Shown here piece after piece: positions 8,686 to 17,600 of a stretch of 32,482 nucleotides of DNA; within the stretch, counting starts at the first letter, position 1; each line of letters opens with the position of its first letter. This DNA comes from Ruminococcus sp. GTDB lineage: Bacteria; Bacillota; Clostridia; Oscillospirales; Ruminococcaceae. Below the pieces are notes generated by a model. That model was not told where the DNA came from. It searched no databases and saw only the letters and a program-made list of their open reading frames with translations. The position numbers and the translations under genes are program-made. The stretch is taken from NCBI GenBank assembly GCA_017961625.1, contig JAGCWY010000127.1:1-32482 (forward strand), written 5' to 3'.

Positions 8686-9186
8686 TCATTTCTTTATGCG
8701 TACAAAATAGGACTGCTCGTCTTCGTGGTGAATATAACCTCCGTTTTTGAGCATTACCTTCAGTGATGCGGGATTATTCCTGTGTACTCTGAGGTATATC
8801 TCGTCCTCTGGAACGACATTTCTTGCGATATCCGCGATAAGTCCGAGCCCTTTTGTGCCGAAGCCATTTCCGCGGTAACAGGGAGCTATGTAGTAGCCTA
8901 TATGGCCGGCGCCGTTTATAAGGGATTCGCAGAGATAGTGGCGCAGATCAAGCTTTCCGACTATGCTGTCATCGACCCAGAGAAAATATGAGGTGCAAGG
9001 GACGTAACCTTCCGGAAGCAGTTCACCGCGTGAGTTTGCAATAATAGTATTCAGTGCATTATCGAAATTATCACGGCTTATCCCGTGGTATTCGTTTATA
9101 TAGCCGTTTTCGTCATCTGGGATGTCCCTTACGAAAAGGTATTCCTTTTCAATATCGTCAGTGTTAGCAGGTTTCAGACATAGCAT
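8686..9186 (-). CDS. GNAT family N-acetyltransferase
   Basis: A 166-residue GNAT resembling the predicted-acetyltransferase group with a G-H-I-G-Y-Y-I strand. The CoA loop reads CYRGNGFGTKGL (R-x-x-G-x-G). The C-terminal NPASLKVMLKNGG segment is the family's usual N-x-x-S/A...K-x-G-F region. The substrate is unknown. A GAAGGT ribosome site lies about 7 bases before the ATG. It is convergent with the efflux operon and shares its terminator. It is the fourth acetyltransferase within 9 kb. Confidence 0.85.
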   Translation of the reverse strand: MLCLKPANTDDIEKEYLFVRDIPDDENGYINEYHGISRDNFDNALNTIIANSRGELLPEGYVPCTSYFLWVDDSIVGKLDLRHYLCESLINGAGHIGYYIAPCYRGNGFGTKGLGLIADIARNVVPEDEIYLRVHRNNPASLKVMLKNGGYIHHEDEQSYFVRIKK

Positions 9187-9216
9187 ATTTTTACCTTCTT
9201 TCCTTAGAATATTATA

Positions 9217-9245
9217 ATTATACTACGTCCAATGCCGGAATGCAA
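9217..9245 (-). promoter_or_regulatory. Probable promoter of the GNAT gene at 8686-9186
   Basis: On the minus strand, TATAAT (complement of 9217-9222) with a weak TTGCAT (complement of 9240-9245) at 17 bases. A second TATAAT lies directly downstream (complement of 9211-9216). Confidence 0.45.
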
Positions 9246-9317
9246 TAAAAATTTTTTGAGTATTGTGTAATGTGTATTATATGATTTGTTCAACACTCTC
9301 AAAACTTATTCAAAATA

Positions 9318-9346
9318 TTGACAAGTCTCGTATAAAGTGATATAAT
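9318..9346 (+). promoter_or_regulatory. Consensus promoter of the kinase/surface-protein operon
   Basis: Perfect TTGACA (9318-9323), a 17-base spacer and perfect TATAAT (9341-9346). No further promoter or terminator is obvious before 20347, so it probably serves all six genes to 20339. Confidence 0.85.
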
Positions 9347-9422
9347 TAAATTATATATAAGCCTTTAAAGATTGACCCATCCGGTCTCTTGAAATGGCGG
9401 TAACTTGTTTCGGGGTGAGGAT

Positions 9423-10790
9423 ATGGCAGGTAATGTTTCAACAAAGATAGTTTATCAGAATTGCGATACCTATCTTATTGCAGGACTAAAAAAGAGAGAC
9501 AGGATAAATGAGGACGCACTTAGAGTAGTGAACAGCAGCCGCGGCGACGGCTTGCTTGAGGTGAAATGGGAAAATACAGCTGCAAGGCACGTGCTTAAGT
9601 ACAATGTCAGCAATCTTACAGCTCTGTCGGAATACGTTAAGCAGCCATTGACACAGGAAAGATATTTCGGAATACTTGGTCAGATACAGCGGATACTTGA
9701 ATACTGCAGTGAGAATTCACTGACGTCTGACAATGTCATTCTCCTTGATCCCAAGAACGTTTTTTATGATGTTGAGAAGAGAAAGGTACTGGTAGCGTAC
9801 CTGCCTCTGATGATAAATATGTACAAGTGCTCGAATCTGGCGAAGTTCCTATACAAGCTCCATAAGAATGCGAATATAGAGGGAGCGGATAAAACAGTCA
9901 TGGAAAAGTATGCTCTTTTCCTTGAAGATAACCTTAAAAGCCAGCGTGACCGCAGTATAGGTCTTACATATAACCACCTCTATACTTTTCTCCACGACGT
10001 TCTCGGAGTTCCTATGAGTTCTGCTTCCATAAGAGTAGCAGAGGCCAAGTCAGGAGCAGGCAGCAAAGAGGGCGCGTCTAAGCCTTCAGCACCTGCGCAG
10101 ACAGAAGATCAGGATCACACTATCGTCGTGAGCAAGCCTAAAGCTGCGGATTGTGCCGCATTTCTGAAAGACTCAGCAAACAGGGAGATACCAATTGCAG
10201 ATTTCCCGTTTACAATAGGCAGAAAGGCTGACAACGACCTTGCTCTCACTGACAAGGGGACTGTGTCAAAACTTCATGCTGTTATAACTTTTGAGGACGG
10301 AACGTTCTACATCGAGGACAAGGGGTCATCAAACGGCACCTTCCTGAGCAGTTTTGAAGGCGGAAGGGAGAAAATAAAAAAGCAGCAGCTGAATTCCGGT
10401 GATACATTCTACATCTATGATATCCCCTTCGTATTCACGGTGAATACAGGTGACTCTCCCACGGTTATCGTGGGCAGGAAGAACGAGCTGAAGGCAAAGA
10501 CAGACGACCTGAAAAAGACAGGCATGAAGCACATAGCCTATCTGTTGAATACATCCAGTAAGGAAAAGGTTCCCATATTCGTTTATCCTTTTACCTGTGC
10601 GGAGCTTTCCGGCATTATCATAAGCCGTGAGAATCAGAAAAGTCGACACAGCATATCCATAGAAAACAAATCCTGCACCTCCCTTTCAGTAGAAGGGGAC
10701 GAGGTGACTATCGGTGAGAGCAGCAGTATATTCTCGGGCTGCAATTTCTTGTATTACGGTATATCATACACCTTCTACGAAGAGAACTGA
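9423..10790 (+). CDS. FHA-domain phosphothreonine-binding protein with DUF6382-like N-terminus
   Basis: A 455-residue protein. Residues 1 to about 195 resemble the DUF6382 domain found at the front of clostridial FHA proteins. A low-complexity linker follows (Ser, Ala, Lys, Pro). Residues about 250-330 are an FHA domain, with the phosphopeptide-binding signature IGRKADND...SKLHAVI...DKGSSNGTFL (G-R, S-x-x-H, S-N-G all present). The last 65 residues may be a second, degenerate beta-sandwich. Two T-(I/V)-(I/V)-V motifs lie in linkers (T233, T347) and could be kinase targets. The ATG at 9423 follows GGGGTGAGG; an earlier TTG is less likely. It is the first gene of the operon, 12 bases before the phosphatase. 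Confidence 0.88.
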   Translation: MAGNVSTKIVYQNCDTYLIAGLKKRDRINEDALRVVNSSRGDGLLEVKWENTAARHVLKYNVSNLTALSEYVKQPLTQERYFGILGQIQRILEYCSENSLTSDNVILLDPKNVFYDVEKRKVLVAYLPLMINMYKCSNLAKFLYKLHKNANIEGADKTVMEKYALFLEDNLKSQRDRSIGLTYNHLYTFLHDVLGVPMSSASIRVAEAKSGAGSKEGASKPSAPAQTEDQDHTIVVSKPKAADCAAFLKDSANREIPIADFPFTIGRKADNDLALTDKGTVSKLHAVITFEDGTFYIEDKGSSNGTFLSSFEGGREKIKKQQLNSGDTFYIYDIPFVFTVNTGDSPTVIVGRKNELKAKTDDLKKTGMKHIAYLLNTSSKEKVPIFVYPFTCAELSGIIISRENQKSRHSISIENKSCTSLSVEGDEVTIGESSSIFSGCNFLYYGISYTFYEEN

Positions 10791-10802
10791 GGGTGACGCT
10801 TT

Positions 10803-11582
10803 ATGAAGTATGTTTTTTCTTTTGTTACTACTGAGGGAGCAGTCAGGAAGGTGAATCAGGATTCACTTTTTATAAATACCGCAGAGTTCGACGGCGAAGA
10901 GATATTTTTTGCAGCGGTCTGTGACGGAGTAGGCGGACTTTCCGGCGGCGAAAAGGCGAGCGCTTACGTGTGCAAGCGCATGAGCGAGTGGTTCGCTAAT
11001 GATTTTGCAGAGCATATGAGAAGCAGATCTTCCATACTGAAAATAAGGGAGGCTATGGACGACCACCTTCACGAGCTGAACAGCCGTATCAACGATTATG
11101 CGGCTTCACGCTCTTCAGATATGGCGACGACCTTTACATCTCTTCTGATAATACCTCAGCTTAGGCATATCCTTATAGCCCATGTGGGAGATTCACGGCT
11201 TTACAGGATAACCGACGGGAGCATAGATATACTTACCTCGGATCACTCCGTTGTCGGTCAGGAGGTAAGGAACGGTATCATAACCGAGGAAATGGCTGAA
11301 AAGGATCCACGTCAGAACCAGCTTACGAATTGTATAGGAGCAGGTCTTGAGGACACCTCATACGATTTCAGCATAGCCGATTACAGCGAGGGCGAGTGCT
11401 ATATGCTGTGCTCTGACGGCTTCCGGAAAAAAATCTCTGTCGAAGAGATTGGGAAGGCTCTGTGTCCCTCTGCGAACAGGGACGAAAAGGCTATGACTGC
11501 CAATCTTGAAAAGCTTAAGAATAAGGTCATCGAACGCGGCGAAAAGGACAATATAACAGCGCTTATGGTCAAGCTCTGCTGA
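10803..11582 (+). CDS. PP2C-family serine/threonine phosphatase
   Basis: A 259-residue PP2C (Stp/PrpC type). The metal-binding aspartates are visible in VNQDS near the N-terminus, CDGVGG, the SDGF segment and the C-terminal KDNIT, and the family motif HVGDSRLYR is intact. It should remove phosphate from Ser/Thr residues put on by the kinase encoded next (17 bases downstream). The length is typical. A GAGGGTG ribosome site precedes the ATG. The order FHA-phosphatase-kinase is a known grouping in Firmicutes and Actinobacteria. Confidence 0.93.
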   Translation: MKYVFSFVTTEGAVRKVNQDSLFINTAEFDGEEIFFAAVCDGVGGLSGGEKASAYVCKRMSEWFANDFAEHMRSRSSILKIREAMDDHLHELNSRINDYAASRSSDMATTFTSLLIIPQLRHILIAHVGDSRLYRITDGSIDILTSDHSVVGQEVRNGIITEEMAEKDPRQNQLTNCIGAGLEDTSYDFSIADYSEGECYMLCSDGFRKKISVEEIGKALCPSANRDEKAMTANLEKLKNKVIERGEKDNITALMVKLC

Positions 11583-11598
11583 AAGTGGGGAGATCGGA

Positions 11599-13290
11599 TT
11601 GCTTAACAAAGGATTTATCCTTGAAAACAGATACAAGATCGACAGCGTTGTCGGAAAAGGCGGCACCTCTATAGTTTACCGCGCTCTGGATATGAAAGCC
11701 AACGACGCTCAGCGTGCTGTGAAAGAGGTAATGAAGACAAACGGCACAGACGCTTACAATGCCCGTCAGGAATCCCTCCTTATCAAGCAGTTCTACGAAA
11801 AGGATGTAAACAATTCCTTCTTTCCTAATATTATTGAGATCATAGACAATGACCCGAATGCTCTTTATATCGTTCAGGATTATATTGACGGTGTGACTAT
11901 GGAGAAGCTGCTGAAATACGATTCATTTAAACCGAAAACACTGCTGCGCTATGCAAAGGATATATGCTCGGCGATGTCATTTATACACAAATGTGGTTTC
12001 ATACACAGTGATATGAAGCCCGATAATATAATGGTGGTAAGGAATACAGAGGACCTTGAAAATTCAAAGCACCCGGAGAAGTTGGGAAGGCTTAAGTTTA
12101 TCGATTTTGGTTCAGTCATTGAAAGAAGAGAGGGTACCTTCGCGTATACTCCGGCTTATGCGGCTCCTGAACAGTTCAGGCGTGAGGAGCTTGATGAAAA
12201 GACGGATATATTCAATATAGGCGCGACATGCTACTATATGCTCACGGGAAAAAAGCCCATGAACGTTTCTGTCAATGGTAAGCTCGTAAGCTCTGCGGAG
12301 CGCTTTGTCTTTGACAAGAACATGAACGCGGCTATAGTCCGTATAATACGAAAGTGCGTGAACGACGACAGAGCGAAGAGATACCGTTCCTGTGATGAGC
12401 TCTATGCAGAACTTGACAAGGCGGAAAACCATACCTACGTCAAGGCGACTGGAATAATCGCAGGACTTGCTGCCGTGTCACTTGCCTTTTCGGGCTTTTC
12501 AGGAATAATGGCAAGGAAAGGCAGGAACGAGAACTTCAACAAGCTTGTAGCAAAGGCTGAGAACGCGAGCACCTATTCGGAAAAGACCTCTGCCTTTGAA
12601 GACGTGATAAACGCTGACGGCTCTTATTCCGATGCATACATAAAGCTGATAGAGCTTTACAAAACAGATGACGTTTTTGACGAAAAGGAAGCCGGACAGA
12701 TACTACGGCTCATCAATGAGAACATAAATCTGCTGAAAAAGGATCCTGAGTATGAAGATGTGGCATTCGAGCTCGGCATACTCTACTGGTACTATTATTT
12801 TTACGGCAGCGATTCACCGGATGACGGCGGCACAAACGGAAAGAGATCTGCTATAAAATGGTTTAGGGAAGCTCAGACTGCTGAGTTCAGGAAACGGGAT
12901 CCAGAAAAATTCGAGATTGCTCAGGTATACTGCACGATAGGTGAATTTTACACTCTGTCCCGTAACAAGGAAAACGAGATCATAAACAAAATGGAGCCGG
13001 CTGACCTTTGGAAGAGTATAAATGATTTGAACAAGCTTGTGGAGACCGAGAATGCAGGCTCGGATATAATCATACTTGAGACTTACAAGACCATTCTCAA
13101 TTTGGAGAATACAAATATGAAGGAGTTTGCAAAAGCAGGTATAACATTCGCGGAGCAGAGAGAGCTGATAGAGAATATACGTGAAAAGACGGAGGGTATC
13201 AGCGCAAACGAGGGCTCTGCTGCCGAAGCAAAGGAATATATATTAAAGATATACGGAGACGTTATTGAGAGCGTCAACGGTTCGGAGTGA
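11599..13290 (+). CDS. Transmembrane Ser/Thr protein kinase with extracytoplasmic repeat domain
   Basis: A 563-residue Hanks-type kinase. Residues 10-275 are the kinase domain: glycine loop G19-K-G-G, ATP-binding K42 (AVKEV), catalytic loop HSDMKPDN with D138, DFG with D169, and the AAPEQF motif. The usual HRD arginine is serine (HSD), a variant common in bacterial kinases. Residues about 284-306 are one membrane helix. The remaining 255 residues are outside the cell, helical and TPR-like, rather than the PASTA repeats of cell-wall-sensing kinases. The start is TTG, supported by GGGGAG six bases upstream and by the family N-terminus. It probably phosphorylates the neighbouring FHA and membrane proteins. 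Confidence 0.92.
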   Translation: MLNKGFILENRYKIDSVVGKGGTSIVYRALDMKANDAQRAVKEVMKTNGTDAYNARQESLLIKQFYEKDVNNSFFPNIIEIIDNDPNALYIVQDYIDGVTMEKLLKYDSFKPKTLLRYAKDICSAMSFIHKCGFIHSDMKPDNIMVVRNTEDLENSKHPEKLGRLKFIDFGSVIERREGTFAYTPAYAAPEQFRREELDEKTDIFNIGATCYYMLTGKKPMNVSVNGKLVSSAERFVFDKNMNAAIVRIIRKCVNDDRAKRYRSCDELYAELDKAENHTYVKATGIIAGLAAVSLAFSGFSGIMARKGRNENFNKLVAKAENASTYSEKTSAFEDVINADGSYSDAYIKLIELYKTDDVFDEKEAGQILRLINENINLLKKDPEYEDVAFELGILYWYYYFYGSDSPDDGGTNGKRSAIKWFREAQTAEFRKRDPEKFEIAQVYCTIGEFYTLSRNKENEIINKMEPADLWKSINDLNKLVETENAGSDIIILETYKTILNLENTNMKEFAKAGITFAEQRELIENIREKTEGISANEGSAAEAKEYILKIYGDVIESVNGSE

Positions 13291-13303
13291 CGGGAGGTGC
13301 GGA

Positions 13304-13699
13304 ATGAGTTCGTTCTACTGGCAGATACTGTCTGAAATATTTCTAGGCATAGGTGTCGTGCTTATGCTTACGGCGGTACTGATAGCGGCAAGGTATAGGA
13401 TAGTTTCGGGTATGATTTCAGAGCTCAGAGCCGGAAAAAACACCGCTCAGTCATCAATGGCTGCTCCTCGTGCAAGGACTGATCCTATGGCTCTTGCCGA
13501 CGCAGATGATGAGGAGTTCCGCGAGGAGCTCGAAAAGGGCGAGATCACAGTGGTGGTGGCACCAAAGAAGGAAGAAACAGCGGACGCAACTGTAGTTGTG
13601 AGCGTTGAAGGCGAGGAAGGCGATTTCAGAATGACACGGAATATCCTTGTTATAAACGCTGATCCCGATGTAATCGACAGTAAATGGAGAAGTAAATGA
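13304..13699 (+). CDS. Small single-pass membrane protein with acidic cytoplasmic tail
   Basis: A 131-residue protein of a family I do not recognise. Residues about 8-32 are one hydrophobic helix (IFLGIGVVLMLTAVLIAA). The rest is a soluble acidic tail with two T-V-V-V motifs (T82 and T96), each in an acidic context. The same T-(I/V)-(I/V)-V pattern occurs in the FHA protein of this operon, so the tail may be a kinase substrate that docks the FHA domain; that is inference. The ATG at 13304 follows GGGAGGT. Its stop overlaps the next start (ATGA). Confidence 0.75.
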   Translation: MSSFYWQILSEIFLGIGVVLMLTAVLIAARYRIVSGMISELRAGKNTAQSSMAAPRARTDPMALADADDEEFREELEKGEITVVVAPKKEETADATVVVSVEGEEGDFRMTRNILVINADPDVIDSKWRSK

Positions 13700-14613
13700 A
13701 TAAAGGATCGTTTTTGGGAAGCTTGGCGGCAGCTATCACAGCAGTTAACGCAGTAAGTATATGTATTGCTGAGGCTGCATACTATCCGCCGCCGGAGGAC
13801 CTCGGAATTTCAGCTGACAGCATTGAGATTGACAAAAGTAGCATGAACGGAGATACTGTTGCGGAGATACCTGTGTATGTTCATAATAATCCTGGATTTT
13901 CTGCCCTGAAGATCATCGTGGAGCTTGACGGCAGACTTAGCTTTGATTCTGATCTTGCAAGCACGGTCGTAGACGGCATCGCTGGAGTATACGTGAGCAG
14001 CTGCGGAGACAGCGAAAATACTCAGGCTATATGCTTTACGGCTGACGGTGAACGCTTTCAGGGAGACAGGGAGATAGGACGTCTTAGGATAAACATTCCC
14101 GGAGATATCAGCGTTGGAACTTACTCGGTAGCTCTTCTCAGGGACAGTGACAGCGAGGAGATATTCATAGATACCTACAATAAGAGGTCTGCGCGTTTCT
14201 ATGAGGAGGATTTTTCATGTCTTGAGGGTGGCTGCATAACCATAACCGATAGCAGTGCTACGTCTACGGTTCAGGAAAATACTCCTGAGCCTGAGGCACA
14301 GGAGACAGCTATCACGGAAACCGCTGTGGAGGCTGTATCTGACGTGGAGACTACCACTTCTGCGGAGACTGCGACTTCTACAGTGCCGCCAGCGACTGAA
14401 AGGGAAAAGGTATCGAAAACGGCTGTGCAGAAGCTATATGATTCTCCGGGAGAAACGCTGACGACGATTGCTTCGGCGGAGGATGCTCTTGCCGAGCCAT
14501 TAAATGAAGAGGAAAAACAGAGTGGTATGCTCGTTCCTGCGATAATAGCTGTATTGCTGGAGCTCGGAACGGCAATGGTGCTTATAATCAGAAAAGGAGG
14601 TAGATCAAAGTGA
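13696..14613 (+). CDS. Membrane-anchored surface protein with a cohesin-like domain
   Basis: A 305-residue secreted protein. Residues 1 to about 27 form a signal peptide. Residues about 33-185 resemble a cohesin fold: SIEIDKSSMNGDTVAEIPVY, then NNPGFSALKIIVEL, and a closing GGCITIT strand like the usual D-G-x-I-x-V. In Ruminococcus, cohesins bind dockerin modules of cellulosomal or adhesin proteins. A Thr/Ala/Glu-rich linker of about 90 residues follows, then a C-terminal membrane helix (LVPAIIAVLLELGTAMVLII) with a positive cytoplasmic tail. There is no LPxTG signal. It overlaps both neighbours (ATGA before, GTGA after). The cohesin assignment is by pattern and needs a profile search. Confidence 0.65.
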   Translation: MNKGSFLGSLAAAITAVNAVSICIAEAAYYPPPEDLGISADSIEIDKSSMNGDTVAEIPVYVHNNPGFSALKIIVELDGRLSFDSDLASTVVDGIAGVYVSSCGDSENTQAICFTADGERFQGDREIGRLRINIPGDISVGTYSVALLRDSDSEEIFIDTYNKRSARFYEEDFSCLEGGCITITDSSATSTVQENTPEPEAQETAITETAVEAVSDVETTTSAETATSTVPPATEREKVSKTAVQKLYDSPGETLTTIASAEDALAEPLNEEEKQSGMLVPAIIAVLLELGTAMVLIIRKGGRSK

Positions 14614-17600
14614 ATAACGGGTTATTTGATCTCAGGAAAAAAATAGCCTTTGCGGCTGCACTCGTTTTTGTTGCGCATACAATGTGCGTGATGCCAGCAG
14701 CAGAGATAACGGCTGTTGCGACGGCTCAAACTGACAATCGCAGTATGGTTGGGGTTCCTGGCGCTGGAGCGGCTTCGAATGAAGACAATGAAACTTCCAA
14801 ACCTGCGGGACCGACTGTTCCGGAAGAAGAGCAGGATCCGCCAAAAGAAGAAACGACTACAACTACTACCTCTATCACTACCACCACTACCACTACTATC
14901 ACTACCACAACAACTACAGCTAAGAAGACTTACAAGCTGATTGCCGACAACACTGACATTAACAGTACGGATATGAGTTTCCTTTTAGGAAGCTTATTCC
15001 CTGGATATGTATTTGAGCACGGAGAGAACGTTCCGGGAGATCGAGAGAGACTTTGTACGGTTCCTGCGAATCTTAAGGTTAATACTGAGGATTCATGGGC
15101 TATCTCCAATCCCTATCTGTTTATATACAATCCCGATACTTCAACTGAGGACGAGCTCCATTTCACGGTATACTACAAGTACAGCATCATCTACGAGAAT
15201 CCTAAGAATACCGCTCCGATGGAAGCTGTGACTTTTTCTGCGAAGGACGATGACGGAAAAGAGACGAGAGGCATCTTCGATTACTACAAGGCAGGTTCTG
15301 AATTGCTGATAACGCCCTCGGAGCTGTATACTGCAAACGGAAGTGCGGATGTGGTGAGCGTAAAACTTAATGAAAATGCAGTTCTTGTTAGAGAGGACAT
15401 GGAGACTGATAAGTTCGTGCTGAAGAGTAACGGCGGTGGCGATATTGTCATCGCTCCAAGAAGATTCACACTCAACTTTTCCTCCCATACCGATTATCAT
15501 CTTGAGGACAGCGAAAAGAAATATTCCTCTGGAAAGCAGAGCTACAGCATCAGATGGAATGATATCGGTTCGTTGTCTGTGAGGTCGAACGCAGGCGTCA
15601 AGAAGATATGGTTTGAGGTCAGGAGCGGAGATACCGTTAAGCGCTTCAAGGCAAACGATAACGGCTCATTCAATCTTGATAAGATACTCGAAGCTGAAGA
15701 GTTCAGATATAAGAACGATATCGTGCTGACAGTCTCAGGTATAGATGAGGCGGTAAAAGTTATAGTGAAGTATTTTGGCAGTAACGATATAGTAGATCAG
15801 TACATTGTCCCCGTTACAGCCGAAAACGCAGGCTTTACCTACGAGGTGCCGGTACTTTATGATGAGGACCGCTTCCTGAAAAGCTATATCTATGCCGGGG
15901 ATGAGAACGATATTTATCAGAATGTATTTACCGCACTGGAAAAGAACAGCAACTGTATAGGCCTCGGCTATAGGAATGATATGACCTCGGTCACGCTTAT
16001 ATACAAGAAGTTCGCAAAAAGTGGCGACGACGCTTTCGTCTACGATCCTAGCAGTGATATCACGCAGAGGAGCGACAACTGTTATACTATTGAGTCCATG
16101 GATACCTCTGTGGAGCTTATGAAGTTTGGGGACGAGTTTAAAAATAAAAGAGCTATTATAAACACGCAGAAAAACGGTGCGCTAAAATCTGACAGCTATC
16201 TGCTAGGAGACAAGAACAAGAAGATCGTTATGACCATAGACGATCCTGACGATTCTGGCTTTATCCTTGTAAGAAATATTGTTGAGGGCGAAAACGGAGA
16301 GTACACCGACAGCCTGAATAACAGTATCTGCTTCTATCTGGACAGAACCGCACCGAAGGTTAGCTCGGTTAAGACCTCTGCAGACGGCATAGATGGCGGC
16401 TGGTCAGGTAGGAATGGGCTTGATGTTGAGCTTTCCGTGACGGATAATGAGAAACTGGATAATGTTAGCAACAGCCTTTCCTATTTCGATAAAAAGGAAC
16501 TGCAAAATATATATGACAGATTCATAAATGCAGGCTCAGGCGACAGCCGTGAGATAAATTCGATTATCGCAAAGAATTATCGTTTTGACAGACCGGAAAA
16601 CGGTTGGATAGATACTGCAGAGCTCAAGCCCTATGTCGAAACTGAAGATATGCGTACTGCGGAAGCAGCTGTCATAAACGAGTTGTTTGAGCTGCCTTTT
16701 GAAAAGGTAGACGAAAAGTATTCGGACTACGAAAATACCTACGGCTATTTCAGGACGCTACTAAGAAAGGATGCTTCCGGGCTCAGGAGCGATCTGAGAA
16801 GCTACTACAGAGAATTGATAGCTGCCGAACAGGCAAGGCTTGATGCGGCTGATGAGCTTGAAGATGACGAAAAAGCTGCAGCTGTTAAGAAGCTTAAGGC
16901 TTCAATCACCGGACTTACTCAAAGCGCCGAAAAAATAGACAGTCTCCTTGACGTGTACATAATTGCAGATAAGAACAAGAGTGCAGATTCTCACTGTATA
17001 CCCAAGCTTTCCTTTGACTCAGACGGCAGATTCGTGATAAACTTCACGGCTGATAGCGAAAAGGAAAATGCTGTTATTGACGAGTATATCACTATTTCGG
17101 CAGTGGATAACAGTTATAATATAAGCAGTGAAAATGCGGCAGTTCATGTCAGGATAGACGGTCAGGCTCCTGTGGTAAAGAATGATAAGATATCGGCTGA
17201 GGGAGCTCCGAATGCTCAGGGAAGCAGCAGTATCTTTGTGCTTAAAGAAGGGGCGTATATTATCGCCGAAGCAGATGACATGAACGGCTCCGGAGTAAGG
17301 GAGCTTACACTAGCTCTCGGTGAGGGAACTGACGGCCAAAAAATGTATTACGATCGAAGCAGAGGCGGATACATATACAAGATTTCCGATACTGACCTTA
17401 ACGGCAAAAACAGGAAGATACCGGCCATCATTGTTGCCGAGGACAATATGGGCAACAAGGCATATTGGAAGAGTAGCGAGAAGGGTGATAAGTTCAGCTT
17501 CATCATCGACGATGAAAAGCCCATATGTAGTATAAAGGATATTTCCGACGAAAAAAAGACCTATACCGAGGTCGCTTCGCAGAGCAGCAAGACATGGTTT

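Noticed and set aside
15141..15500. Open frames opposite the giant surface gene and other long genes
   Set aside because: They are shadows of well-supported genes, with no ribosome sites or family motifs.
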